Below, piece by piece: positions 26,682 to 35,625 of a DNA stretch of 64,000 nucleotides. The notes under the pieces are model-generated. The model searched no databases and was not told the DNA's origin. It was given only the letters and a program-made list of their open reading frames with translations. The position numbers were made by a program, and so were the translations under genes. Numbering within the stretch: position 1 is the stretch's first letter; each line of letters begins with the position of its first letter. Origin of the DNA: Gluconacetobacter liquefaciens (GTDB lineage: Bacteria; Pseudomonadota; Alphaproteobacteria; Acetobacterales; Acetobacteraceae); NCBI RefSeq assembly GCF_003350405.1, contig NZ_QQAW01000002.1, positions 248,001 through 312,000 of the forward strand, read 5' to 3'.

Positions 26682-27214
26682 GTGAGGCCGTGCTGGGGGG
26701 CGGCGCTTTCCGGCCGGCCCTGCGTTGCCGGGTCATCGGCGCGGCGCTGTTTCTGCTCGTACTGTTGCTGGATCAGGGCAGCAAATACTGGATTCTGTAT
26801 GGGCTGGACCTGCCGAACCGGGTTTCGGTTCCCGTGCTGCCGTTCTTCAGTCTGACCATGGTGTGGAACCACGCCATCACCTTCGGCATGCTGGGCGGCA
26901 TGGCTGGGATGGGGCGGATCGTCTTCACGGTCGTGGCGCTGGCGGTGGTGCTGGTGCTGACGATCTGGCTGGCGCGCACAACCCGCCCGTGGGTGGCCGC
27001 GGGGCTGGGTGCGGTCATGGGCGGGGCGATCGGCAATGTGATCGACCGCCTGCATTATGGCGCGGTGGTCGATTTCGTGCACCTGCATGCCTACGGGCAC
27101 AGTTTCTATGTGTTCAACCTGGCGGATGCCGCGATCGATTGCGGCGTTGCCATTTTATTGTTCGACAGCCTGACCGAGCGGCGTGGCCTTGCCGGAACCG
27201 GGCAGGAGCGGTAG
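26678..27214 (+). CDS. lspA: Lipoprotein signal peptidase
   Basis: A four-helix inner-membrane aspartic protease (178 aa) that cleaves prolipoprotein signal peptides. Catalytic aspartates are D123 (GNVIDRL) and D150 (FNLADAAI). LDQGSK and NHAITFG are further conserved segments. ATG 26678 overlaps the ileS stop (ATGA). It directly precedes a lipoprotein gene, a probable substrate. Confidence 0.97.
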   Translation: MSEAVLGGGAFRPALRCRVIGAALFLLVLLLDQGSKYWILYGLDLPNRVSVPVLPFFSLTMVWNHAITFGMLGGMAGMGRIVFTVVALAVVLVLTIWLARTTRPWVAAGLGAVMGGAIGNVIDRLHYGAVVDFVHLHAYGHSFYVFNLADAAIDCGVAILLFDSLTERRGLAGTGQER

Positions 27215-27224
27215 AAAGCGAAGC

Positions 27225-27752
27225 ATGGCGCCCCTATTCCCTCGTCTGGTTCCGTTCGCACTTCTGCTGTCGAGCGGAGTCCTTCTTGCCGGTTGCTCCG
27301 GCTCGGACCTCAATCGGGCCTTCGGCCTGGAACGCGATTCGCCGGACGAATATACGGTGACGACGCGCGCCCCGCTGTCGATGCCGCCGACGCAGGAACT
27401 GGCGGTTCCGCACAGCGATTCGTCGCGCCCGCAGGACGAGAGTCCGAGATTGCAGGCGCTGGAAACCCTGTCGCCCAACGTCGCGCTTCAGGGTGCCGAT
27501 GGCACGCCGAGCGCCGGCCAGGCCGCGCTGGTGAACGAGGCAGATGCGGCTTCGGACAGTTCGGACAAGGGTGAGCTTGGTCCGGCCGGGCAGGGTTTTA
27601 TCAACCAGTTGATGTTCTGGAATGGCGGGGGAGCCGGCGGCGAGGTGGACGGCGAGGCCGAAAACCGCCGCCTGCGCCAGAATTCGGCACTGGGCAACAG
27701 CCCGACCCAGGGCGCCACGCCGACCGTCAAGAGCAAGGCTCCCAGCAAGTAG
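27225..27752 (+). CDS. DUF3035 family lipoprotein
   Basis: A 175-aa lipoprotein with a signal peptide and lipobox LAGC (about residue 21-24). The segment FGLERDSPDEYTVTTRAPLSMPPT is the signature of DUF3035, known from alphaproteobacteria and of unknown function. The C-terminal two thirds is Gly/Ala/Ser-rich and probably disordered. It follows lspA by 10 bp and ends the ileS-lspA unit, closed by a strong terminator at 27795. Confidence 0.85.
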   Translation: MAPLFPRLVPFALLLSSGVLLAGCSGSDLNRAFGLERDSPDEYTVTTRAPLSMPPTQELAVPHSDSSRPQDESPRLQALETLSPNVALQGADGTPSAGQAALVNEADAASDSSDKGELGPAGQGFINQLMFWNGGGAGGEVDGEAENRRLRQNSALGNSPTQGATPTVKSKAPSK

Positions 27753-27794
27753 AACCAGGGATGGCCTGGCCGGGTTTCCGGCCGGCATGGATTA

Positions 27795-27823
27795 AGGGGA
27801 CCAGCCTTGGCTGGTCCTTTTTC
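27795..27823 (+). terminator. Rho-independent terminator of the ileS-lspA-DUF3035 unit
   Basis: GGACCAGCC (27798-27806) pairs with GGCTGGTCC (27809-27817), followed directly by TTTTT. The stem lies 45 bp after the DUF3035 stop. It is a textbook intrinsic terminator. Confidence 0.9.
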
Positions 27824-27893
27824 ATTTTGACCTTGGTTTCCCTCCACCGAAAAGGATTTCGCTCCGTTGGGGCGGATGGTTTAGCCTGCGCCC

Positions 27894-29780
27894 ATGAGTG
27901 ATTCGTCCAGCCTGCCCGCCCGACCGGTGATCCGGCGTTTGTCGGAACAGGTGGTCAACCGCATTGCGGCGGGCGAAGTCATCGAACGCCCCGCCGCCGC
28001 GTTGAAGGAACTGGTCGAGAACGCGATCGATTCCGGCGCGCGGCGGATTTCGATCCTGCTGGAACAGGGCGGGATCAATCGGATCGAAGTGGTCGATGAC
28101 GGGTGCGGCATGACGCCAGACGACCTGATGCTGGCGGTCGAGCGGCATTGCACCTCGAAACTGCGCGACGAGACGCTGGTGCGGATCGAAACCCTGGGGT
28201 TTCGGGGCGAGGCGCTGCCGTCGATCGGGGCGGCGGCGCGGCTTTCGGTGACCTCGCGCCCGCATGGGGCCGACAGCGCGTGGCGGGTTACGGTGGAAGG
28301 TGGGCTGGTGGGGACGCCCGCGCCCTGCGCCGGCACGGCAGGAACCCGCGTGGTGGTGGAGGACATGTTCTTCGCCACGCCCGCTCGGCGCAAGTTCCTC
28401 AAGAGCCCCCGGGTCGAGGCCGGACATGCCGATATTACGGTGCGGCGGCTGGCGCTGTCGGTGCCGCATGTGGCCTTTCGCCTGCAACTGGACGAACGGG
28501 TGGTGTTCGACCTGCCGTGCCAGGACATGGCGGAGCGGGTCGCCGCCATTCTGGAGACCGAGGGCGCGGACGGCATGCTACCAGTCGAGGGGGTGAAAGG
28601 CGACCTGGTGCTGAGCGGGTTTGCCTGCGGCCCGTCGGTGCACCGGGCGACGGCGGCGGGACAGATTCTGCTCGTCAATGGCCGGCCGGTGGTCGATCCG
28701 GTGCTGCGGACGGCGGTGCGCGTCGGCTACCGGCATGTGATCGAGCATGGGCGGCATGCGGTGGTGGCGCTGTCGCTGACCATTCCGCCGGACATGGTGG
28801 ATGTGAACGTCCACCCGGCCAAGACCGAGTTGCGTTTTGCCGATCCGGCGGCGGTGCGGGGGCTGGTGATCGGTGCGTTGGGCCGGGCGCTGGGCGGCGG
28901 TGCCGGCGTGGCCGGGGTGCGGCCGGGGCTGTTGCAGTCGCGCACGGCGGGGCCGGCGCGGATCTGGTATCCGCCATCCGATCCCTCACCCGCTCCCGCG
29001 CGCCCGGCGGTACCGGTCTTTGCGGCGCCTGGCCCGGCGGCGTTTTCCGGCGGACGACTCGATCTGGGGGATCGGCCGGCCGCGCGCGTCCTGGACCCCG
29101 TGTTGCCTGTTGCGCCACCGGGGCCGGGGGCCGGTTCGGGGCCGGTGGAAGAGGACCGTGCCGTTCTGGCCGATCCGGCGGATTATCCGCTGGGGGCTGC
29201 GGTGGCGCAGGTGATGGGCACCTACGTGATCGCGGTGTCGGGCGACGGGGCGCTGGTGCTGGTGGACCAGCATGCCGCGCATGAGCGCCTGACGCATGAA
29301 CGGCTGCGGGCCCAGTATCTGGACGGTACGCTGCGCGCCCAGCGCTTGCTGTTGCCCGAAGTGGTGACGTTGCCGCGTGGCGGGGCGGAGGCAGTGCTGG
29401 CCCGTGCCGGCACGCTGTCGGCCCTGGGGGTGGAGATCGAGCCGTTCGGGGGGGATGCGGTGCTGGTGCGGGCGTTGCCGGTGCTGCTGGGGACCGATGA
29501 TCCGGCCGGGCTGCTGCGCGACATGGCCGAGGAAATGGCCGAGGACGACCTGGCCGACGCCGATGAGGTGCAGGCGCTGGATGGGCGGCTGGATGCCATT
29601 CTGGCCCGCATGGCGTGCCATGGCAGCGTCCGGGCCGGGCGTAGCCTGACGCGGGAGGAGATGGATGCGCTGCTGCGCGACATGGAACGCACCCCGCGGG
29701 CCGGCACCTGCTCGCACGGGCGCCCGACCTGGGTGAAGCTGAGTCGCGCGGATCTGGAGACCCTGTTCGGCCGGCGATAA
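27894..29780 (+). CDS. mutL: DNA mismatch repair protein MutL (with endonuclease motif)
   Basis: A 628-aa protein. The N-terminal GHKL ATPase has ELVENAIDSG (E39, N43), DDGCGM and GFRGEALPSIG. A Pro/Gly-rich linker spans about 335-410. The C-terminal domain carries the nuclease motif DQHAAHERLTHE from D458 (DQHA-x2-E-x4-E), ACHGSVRAG, and a CSHGRPT metal site at C606. It should therefore be a nicking MutL rather than the E. coli-like form without endonuclease. It is monocistronic, 70 bp after the upstream terminator. Confidence 0.96.
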   Translation: MSDSSSLPARPVIRRLSEQVVNRIAAGEVIERPAAALKELVENAIDSGARRISILLEQGGINRIEVVDDGCGMTPDDLMLAVERHCTSKLRDETLVRIETLGFRGEALPSIGAAARLSVTSRPHGADSAWRVTVEGGLVGTPAPCAGTAGTRVVVEDMFFATPARRKFLKSPRVEAGHADITVRRLALSVPHVAFRLQLDERVVFDLPCQDMAERVAAILETEGADGMLPVEGVKGDLVLSGFACGPSVHRATAAGQILLVNGRPVVDPVLRTAVRVGYRHVIEHGRHAVVALSLTIPPDMVDVNVHPAKTELRFADPAAVRGLVIGALGRALGGGAGVAGVRPGLLQSRTAGPARIWYPPSDPSPAPARPAVPVFAAPGPAAFSGGRLDLGDRPAARVLDPVLPVAPPGPGAGSGPVEEDRAVLADPADYPLGAAVAQVMGTYVIAVSGDGALVLVDQHAAHERLTHERLRAQYLDGTLRAQRLLLPEVVTLPRGGAEAVLARAGTLSALGVEIEPFGGDAVLVRALPVLLGTDDPAGLLRDMAEEMAEDDLADADEVQALDGRLDAILARMACHGSVRAGRSLTREEMDALLRDMERTPRAGTCSHGRPTWVKLSRADLETLFGRR

Positions 29781-29960
29781 TCGGTGCGCACGACGGCGCG
29801 TGATGAAAAATGCGGGGCTGCTTCAACGTCAGCGCGTGGCCCCGGTTGCGTAAAGTGCGGAAAACCGGTGCCGCTCGGGAGAACGTGATGCGGCGCCTGG
29901 GTAGTCTCGTTGCCGGAACAGGGATAGGCTTCGCCATCTTTCACGGACGATGAGACCGAC

Positions 29961-31469
29961 GTGCATCCCATCCTGCTTTCCCTGGTCACGTATCTGCCGC
30001 TGGGCGGCGCGCTTGCCATCTTCATGATGCGCGGCACCTCCGAGGCGATCGAGACCGCGTCGCGATGGGTGGCGTTGTGGACCAGCCTGCTGGTCTTTGC
30101 GCTGTCGGTGGTGATCTGGGCCGAGTTCGACCCGCGGGTGCCGGGCTTTCAGTTCGTGCAGCAGGCGGATTGGGCCGCGTCGTTCGGCGTGTCGTACCAT
30201 ACAGGTGTCGATGGGATCAGCCTGCTGTTCGTGCTGCTGTCCACCTTTCTGACGCCGCTGGCGGTGATCGGCGGGTGGAAGCTGGTGACGACGCGGGTGC
30301 GGGACTACATGGTGGCGCTGCTGCTGCTGGAAACCACGCTGGTCGGCCTGTTTTCGGCGCTGGATCTGGTTCTTTTCTACGTGTTCTACGAAGCGACGCT
30401 GATTCCGGGCAGTCTGATGATCGGCATATGGGGTGGGCCGAAGCGGGTCTGGGCCTCGATGCAGTTCTTCCTGTTCACCTTCGGCGGATCGCTGTTCATG
30501 TTGCTGGCGCTGCTGGCGATGTGGACCATGACGGGCACCACCGACATTCCTGTGCTGATGCACGCGAATTTCGCCCCGGCCATGCAGTGCTGGCTGTTGC
30601 TTGGCTTTATCCTGGCCTTTGGGGTGAAACTGCCGCTGTTCCCGCTGCATGCGTGGCTGCCCGATGCCTATACCGAGGCGCCCACGCCGACGACGGCGCT
30701 GCTGTCGGGCGTGCTGTCCAAGGCCGGCGCTTATGGGCTGCTGCGTTTCGGCGTGCTGATGTTCCCCGATGCCGCCCGGCTGTTCGCGCCCTATGTGTTG
30801 ACGCTGGGGGTCATCGCCGTAATCTATGCCGCCATCATCGCTCTGGCGCAGACGGACATGAAGCGGCTGATCGCCTATTCCTCGTTTTCGCATATGGGGG
30901 TGATCGCGGTCGGGCTGTTCACCCTGACGCCGGAGGGCATCGACGGCGCGATTTTCCAGATGCTGTCGCACGGCGTGATCATTACCGCGCTGTTCTTCTG
31001 CGTGGCTGCAGTGTCCTGGCGGGCGGAGACGCGGTCGATCGACGCCTTCTCGGGCGTTGCGCACAAGATGCCGGTGCTGGCGACACTGGGCATGCTGTTC
31101 GTCATGGCCAATATCGGCCTGCCGGGTACCGGTGCCTTCGTCGGCGAATGGCTGGTGATGGTCGGCGCTATCCATGTTTCGTTCTGGATCGCCTTCCTGG
31201 CGGGCAGCAGCATGATCCTCGGTGCGGTCTATATGCTGGTGCTGTATCGCCGGGTGATGTTAGGTGCGCCGGGACGTGGCGTGGTGGCGATGCTGCGTGA
31301 CCTGACCGGGCCGGAACTGGCGGTTCTGGTGCCTTGCGCGCTGGTCACGCTGTGGATGGGCATCCATCCCACCAGCTTTCTGCGGGTGTTCGATCCGGCG
31401 GTGGTCAATGCCGTTTCGGCGCCTGCCGCCCAGGCGGCCCTTGCACCGGTCCATCTCGCTTTCCGCTGA
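29961..31469 (+). CDS. nuoM: NADH:quinone oxidoreductase subunit M-like protein, isolated
   Basis: A 502-aa polytopic membrane protein of the proton-channel family. The signatures GVDGISLLFVLLSTFLTPL, FYVFYEATLIP (essential Glu), GVKLPLFPLHAWLPDAYTEAP (channel Lys) and IAYSSFSHMGVI point to NuoM rather than NuoL or NuoN. The start is GTG 29961. No other nuo gene is within the window: mutL is upstream and a chemoreceptor downstream, with a terminator after it. It may be the complex I subunit encoded apart from the rest, or an extra paralogue. Confidence 0.85.
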   Translation: MHPILLSLVTYLPLGGALAIFMMRGTSEAIETASRWVALWTSLLVFALSVVIWAEFDPRVPGFQFVQQADWAASFGVSYHTGVDGISLLFVLLSTFLTPLAVIGGWKLVTTRVRDYMVALLLLETTLVGLFSALDLVLFYVFYEATLIPGSLMIGIWGGPKRVWASMQFFLFTFGGSLFMLLALLAMWTMTGTTDIPVLMHANFAPAMQCWLLLGFILAFGVKLPLFPLHAWLPDAYTEAPTPTTALLSGVLSKAGAYGLLRFGVLMFPDAARLFAPYVLTLGVIAVIYAAIIALAQTDMKRLIAYSSFSHMGVIAVGLFTLTPEGIDGAIFQMLSHGVIITALFFCVAAVSWRAETRSIDAFSGVAHKMPVLATLGMLFVMANIGLPGTGAFVGEWLVMVGAIHVSFWIAFLAGSSMILGAVYMLVLYRRVMLGAPGRGVVAMLRDLTGPELAVLVPCALVTLWMGIHPTSFLRVFDPAVVNAVSAPAAQAALAPVHLAFR

Positions 31470-31492
31470 CCGAGCCCGCATCCGGGAAGGGA

Positions 31493-31530
31493 ACAGGGCG
31501 CGGCGTATTTTCGCCGTGCCCTGTTTTCGT
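31493..31530 (+). terminator. Rho-independent terminator after nuoM
   Basis: A 13-bp stem with one G-U pair: ACAGGGC...CGGCG (31493-31505) against CGCCG...GCCCTGT (31512-31524), loop TATTTT, followed by a T-rich tail. The remaining 300 bp up to 31832 shows no gene. It contains one small GC hairpin (31768-31783) and presumably the chemoreceptor promoter. Confidence 0.85.
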
Positions 31531-31832
31531 TTGATGGCGGCCGGCGATACCCACATGCAGGGCATGGTGTCTGCGACCGGATAGCGGATATGCCGATCAC
31601 GCTCTTGCGAGGTGTTGCGGGTATTGATACCACTACCGGTTACCGATGAGAGCGCGTGTGTAAAGACGACGGGACGAATTGCCGTTCGTTCGACGTTCTG
31701 CTTCGGGTGTGAAGAATGCCGATCATCCCATTTCGCCGCGATGCGTGATTTTCCTGCAGGGGTTTGTCCGGGCCGGAGCCCGGTGGCTGGCGGGGGCGAA
31801 CTGATCTGGTCGGGGTTGAGGAATGAGTGCGA

Positions 31833-33539
31833 ATGTTCGGCTTTCTGAAATGGCGTCTGGGAGATTCACGAGCGACGCTTGCCGCGCTTGATCGTTCGCT
31901 GGCCATTATCGAATTCGATCTTGCCGGCCGGATTCTGACCGCGAACGAGAATTTCTGTAGGGCGCTGGGCTATCGGCTGGACGAGATCCGAGGGCGGCAT
32001 CACAGCATTTTCGTCGATCCCGATTACGCAAGGAGCCCCGAATATAAGGCGTTCTGGGACAAGTTGCGCCGGGGTGAATTCGACGCCCGTGAATATGTGC
32101 GCATTGGAAAGGGCGGGAAAGAGGTCTTTATCCAGGCGTCCTACAACCCTGTGCGCAATTTTCTTGGCAAGCCCTACAAGGTCGTCAAAGTCGCGACGGT
32201 CACGACCGATGAGGCGGTAAGGATTGCCGACTTCAAGGGCAAGATGGATGCGGTTTCCCGCGTCCAGGCGATGATCGAGTTTACGCCGGACGGGGAGGTT
32301 CTGAACGCGAACGAGGCGTTCCTCTCCTCCATGGGGTACAGCCTCGACGAGGTCAGGGGGCAGCATCATCGGATGTTTGTCGAGGCGGATTTCGCCCGTT
32401 CTCCGGACTATGCGGCCCTGTGGCGGAAATTGCAGGCTGGCGAGTATGTGGCGGCCGAGTTCAAGCGGATTGGCAGGAACGGCAGGATTGTCTGGCTTCA
32501 GGCTTCGTATAATCCGATTTTTGATCATCATGGGCGCGTTGCCAAGGTCGTCAAGTTCGCGACCGATGTGACCAGCCGTGTCCAGGCGGTGGACGAGGTT
32601 GCCGGTGGCCTGGACAAGTTGGCCAGGAATGCGCTCAGCCACCGTCTGGTGAAGCCGATCGACCCTGCCTACGAAAAGCTGCGGCGCGATTTCAACGCCG
32701 CGATGGAGACGCTGGAAGCCACGATGGGGGCGATTTCGGCTTCGGCGGGCAGCGTGGGGAACGGTGCGCAGGAGATCGCTTCGGCTTCGAACGATCTGGC
32801 GCGGCGCACCGAGATGCAGGCGGCCAACCTGGAGCAGACGGCGACGACCTTAGGGGAAATCACCCGTGTGGTGACGCGCAGTGCCGCCGGGGCCAGGGCG
32901 GCCTCGACTTCCGCTTCGGACGTGCGCGCCGATGCCGCGAAGTCCGGCGAGGTGGTGCGTGAGGCCATTGTCGCGATGGAGGAGATCAAGGGTTCGTCGC
33001 AGGAGATCGGCCAGATCATCGGCATGATCGACCAGATTGCGTTCCAGACCAACATGCTGGCGCTCAATGCAGGGGTTGAGGCCGCGCGCGCCGGCGATGC
33101 CGGCCGGGGTTTTGCCGTGGTGGCGTCGGAAGTGCGGACGCTGGCGCAACGTTCGGCCGAGGCGGCCAGCAAGATCAAGGCGTTGATCGTCAGATCGGGC
33201 GGCGAGGTGACGCGCGGCGCGAAACTGGTCGAGCAAACCGGAGTTGCGCTGAACGCGGTGGTGACGAAGATTTCCGAGATCGACGCGCTGGTTTCGGAAA
33301 TCGCGCAGTCGACCGAGGAGCAGGCGATGGGGCTGACGCAAGTCAACGAAGCCGTTACCCAACTGGATCAGGTGACCCAGCAGAACGCGGCAATGGTGGA
33401 GGAGGCGACGGCTGCGGCCTCCAGCCTGAGCCATGAATCGCAGGAACTCATGCGGCTGATCAGCCGGTTTGAGACGCGCGACAAACCGCAGGTTCTGAAG
33501 GCCCTTTCGCCGGTCATGGCATCGCGTTCGGCCGCCTGA
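31833..33539 (+). CDS. Soluble chemoreceptor with two PAS domains (methyl-accepting chemotaxis protein)
   Basis: A 568-aa protein without membrane segments, so probably cytosolic. Two closely similar PAS/PAC domains lie at about 20-125 and 140-245, both with GY-LDE-RG-HH--FV and (V/L)QASYNP elements. A short linker and a methyl-accepting signalling domain follow (about 300-550), with hairpin tip residues FAVVASEVRTLAQRSAEAASKI. It is an Aer/energy-taxis-like design that may sense redox state or a bound cofactor. GAGGA at 31818-31822 serves ATG 31833 or GTG 31827. No che genes are nearby. Confidence 0.88.
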   Translation: MFGFLKWRLGDSRATLAALDRSLAIIEFDLAGRILTANENFCRALGYRLDEIRGRHHSIFVDPDYARSPEYKAFWDKLRRGEFDAREYVRIGKGGKEVFIQASYNPVRNFLGKPYKVVKVATVTTDEAVRIADFKGKMDAVSRVQAMIEFTPDGEVLNANEAFLSSMGYSLDEVRGQHHRMFVEADFARSPDYAALWRKLQAGEYVAAEFKRIGRNGRIVWLQASYNPIFDHHGRVAKVVKFATDVTSRVQAVDEVAGGLDKLARNALSHRLVKPIDPAYEKLRRDFNAAMETLEATMGAISASAGSVGNGAQEIASASNDLARRTEMQAANLEQTATTLGEITRVVTRSAAGARAASTSASDVRADAAKSGEVVREAIVAMEEIKGSSQEIGQIIGMIDQIAFQTNMLALNAGVEAARAGDAGRGFAVVASEVRTLAQRSAEAASKIKALIVRSGGEVTRGAKLVEQTGVALNAVVTKISEIDALVSEIAQSTEEQAMGLTQVNEAVTQLDQVTQQNAAMVEEATAAASSLSHESQELMRLISRFETRDKPQVLKALSPVMASRSAA

Positions 33540-33599
33540 AAGGGGCGGCGCGCTGGCAATGCGCGCAGGGTCGCCGAACTGGCTTTCGGTCGAAATGCT

Positions 33600-34496
33600 T
33601 TAGAGAAGACCATTTTTTGCCGCCGTGACGACGTCGCGCGTCAGGGCGTCCAGCAGTCGGGTGCCGATGCGCGCGTGCTGCCAGTAAAGCGGTACGTCCA
33701 GATGGTGATTCGGCGTCAGGCTGACCAGCCGGCCGGTGCGCAGATGTGCTGCGACCAGTGGGATCGGGTTCATGCACCAGCCCATCCCCGCCAGAGCGGC
33801 GTCGATGAAGCCGTGGGTGGAGGGAATCCAGTGGGTCGGCATCTCCGGTTCCGGTCCGAAGAGGGTGCGGGCCCAGCGGGCGTGCAGATCGTCCCGCCGG
33901 TCGAAACGCAGGACCGGTGCCCGCGCCAGCGATGGGGCATCGACGCCGCTTGCGAACCATTGCGCCACGAAGGCGGGTGACGCCGTCGCGGCATAACGCA
34001 AGGCACCCAGTGGCACGGTGCGGCAGCCCTGGACGGGTGCGTGGTCGGTGGTCACGGCGGCCAGGACGTCGCCCGAGCGCAGGCGTTCGGCCGTATGGTC
34101 CTCGCCGGCTATGACCAGGTCGACCAGCCGGTCGCCGCGCCCGGCAAAGGCGGCGATGGCGGGAATGAACCAGGTGGCCAGGCTGTCGGCATTGACCGCG
34201 ACGCGGATCGTCGGCGGCCCGGATTCGGCGATCTGACTGGCCAGCCCCGGCAGGGCGGAGGCCATTTCGCCTTCCAGCAGGCGCACCCGTTCGACATGGG
34301 CGCACAGCCGGGTACCGACCGCCGTGGCAGTGCAGGGTTGTCCGCGAGCGATCAGCACGGCGCCCAGCCGGTCTTCCAGCGTGCGTACGCGCTGCGAGAC
34401 GGCCGAGGCCGTGACCCCCAGTGCCGCTGCCGCGCGTTCGAAACTGCCTTCCCGTGCGACGGCGGCCACGGCGGCGAGGGCGGCGTAGTCGAGCAT
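33600..34496 (-). CDS. argP: LysR-family regulator ArgP (IciA)
   Basis: A 298-aa LysR regulator. MLDYAALAAVAAVAREGSFERAAAALGVTASAVSQRVRTLEDRLG is the typical ArgP DNA-binding start, and the effector domain (about 90-295) has NADSLATWFIPA. ArgP responds to lysine and arginine and activates the exporter gene argO. Here it is divergent from a LysE/ArgO gene with only about 60-75 bp between them, the classical pair. It ends 60 bp from the convergent chemoreceptor gene. Confidence 0.92.
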   Translation of the reverse strand: MLDYAALAAVAAVAREGSFERAAAALGVTASAVSQRVRTLEDRLGAVLIARGQPCTATAVGTRLCAHVERVRLLEGEMASALPGLASQIAESGPPTIRVAVNADSLATWFIPAIAAFAGRGDRLVDLVIAGEDHTAERLRSGDVLAAVTTDHAPVQGCRTVPLGALRYAATASPAFVAQWFASGVDAPSLARAPVLRFDRRDDLHARWARTLFGPEPEMPTHWIPSTHGFIDAALAGMGWCMNPIPLVAAHLRTGRLVSLTPNHHLDVPLYWQHARIGTRLLDALTRDVVTAAKNGLL

Positions 34497-34509
34497 GGGA
34501 TTTAGTTCC

Positions 34510-34535
34510 GCTTAATCAGGTAAAGGGAATTAAGC
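34510..34535 (+). promoter_or_regulatory. Inverted repeat between argP and argO (candidate ArgP site)
   Basis: GCTTAAT (34510-34516) and ATTAAGC (34529-34535) form a perfect 7-bp inverted repeat with 12-bp spacing in the divergent promoter region. The A/T-centred interrupted dyad suits a LysR-type regulator. Binding by ArgP is inferred from position. Confidence 0.5.
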
Positions 34536-34571
34536 TGGATTACGCGATGATCCCCCGGCATGGAAGCGGCC

Positions 34572-35228
34572 ATGTTGATTCCTTCCGGCTTTGCCAGCGG
34601 GTTCGGCCTTGCGGCCGCCCTGATCGTCGCCATTGGCGCCCAGAACCTGTTCGTCCTGCGTCAGGGGCTGCTCCGCCGGCATGTCGTGCCGGTGGTGATG
34701 TTCTGTACCCTGTCCGACATGTTGCTGGTCTCGGCCGGCGTGTTGGGGATGGGCGTGATCGTGCAGCGGATGCCCGCGCTGATCTGGGTCATGTCGTTGG
34801 GTGGCGCGGTGTTTCTGGCGTGGTACGGGCTTGGTGCCCTGCGGCGCGCGTTTGCGCCCGCTGCCATGGTGGCCGATGGGCATGAAGGGCAGCATAGCCT
34901 GGTCGGTACGCTGGGGCGGGCGGCGGCGTTTACCTATCTGAACCCGCATGTCTATCTGGATACGGTGCTGCTGATGGGGGCGGTGGGCGGTGGCCTGCCC
35001 GGCGCGGCCAGGCCGCTGTTCGTGGCGGGGGCGGCGACGGCCAGCGCGCTGTGGTTCACCGGACTGGGATTTGGCGCGCGCCTGCTGCGCCCGGTCTTTG
35101 CCCGGCCTGCCGCGTGGCGCGTGCTGGACGGTCTGGTGGCGGCGGTGATGCTGATGCTGGCCGGGATGCTGGCGGTGCGGGGTGTCGGCGGTGCTGCCCC
35201 GTACCTGGCAGCGCTGCACTGGTTCTGA
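34572..35228 (+). CDS. argO: LysE/ArgO-family amino-acid exporter
   Basis: An inner-membrane exporter of 218 aa with about six helices. GFGLAAALIVAIGAQNLFVLRQGL, the central FTYLNPHVYLDTVLL and the C-terminal hydrophobic helices match LysE/ArgO, which export arginine and lysine. ATG 34572 has GGAAG 5 bp upstream, while ATG 34560 has no ribosome site, so the shorter form is chosen. It is divergent from and probably activated by ArgP. Confidence 0.9.
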   Translation: MLIPSGFASGFGLAAALIVAIGAQNLFVLRQGLLRRHVVPVVMFCTLSDMLLVSAGVLGMGVIVQRMPALIWVMSLGGAVFLAWYGLGALRRAFAPAAMVADGHEGQHSLVGTLGRAAAFTYLNPHVYLDTVLLMGAVGGGLPGAARPLFVAGAATASALWFTGLGFGARLLRPVFARPAAWRVLDGLVAAVMLMLAGMLAVRGVGGAAPYLAALHWF

Positions 35229-35348
35229 GTTGTAAACGGTGGCCGCTCGCCCGGCGGCGTTTTGACGCGGCGACCCAAGGCTGGTCATGGCCGGCGGATA
35301 TGTGCTTCGATCGTTGCATGACAGAGACGAGATGAGGAGAATGTCCGG

Positions 35349-35618
35349 ATGCCAGCCCCGCCGTCAAAGCCATGGTTTGCCGCGAAACGTTATGGGGTCG
35401 GGTCGGGCCTGCCGATCGCATGGCAGGGATGGGTGGTGATGCTTGGGGGCTTCGCGGTTCTTTCCGGCGTTTCGGCGCTTTCTCTCTTCCTTCATTCCGC
35501 CAGTATGGTTTTTATCGAAATCCTCGTCGATTCCGTTGTCCTGGTCGTGATTCTCGTGATCTGCGCGGCAAAGACGGAAGGAGGATGGAGATGGCGCTGG
35601 GGCGGGCAGGACACATGA
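35349..35618 (+). CDS. Small membrane protein of unknown function
   Basis: An 89-aa protein with a short basic N terminus and two predicted membrane helices (about 25-47 and 52-75), ending in a tryptophan/glycine-rich tail. ATG 35349 lies 8-9 bp after AGGAGA. I do not recognise a family. The next gene, an MFS transporter, begins 8 bp after its stop, so they may be co-transcribed. It could also be a chance frame, but codon use is like its neighbours. Confidence 0.55.
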   Translation: MPAPPSKPWFAAKRYGVGSGLPIAWQGWVVMLGGFAVLSGVSALSLFLHSASMVFIEILVDSVVLVVILVICAAKTEGGWRWRWGGQDT

Positions 35619-35625
35619 GGGCCGG

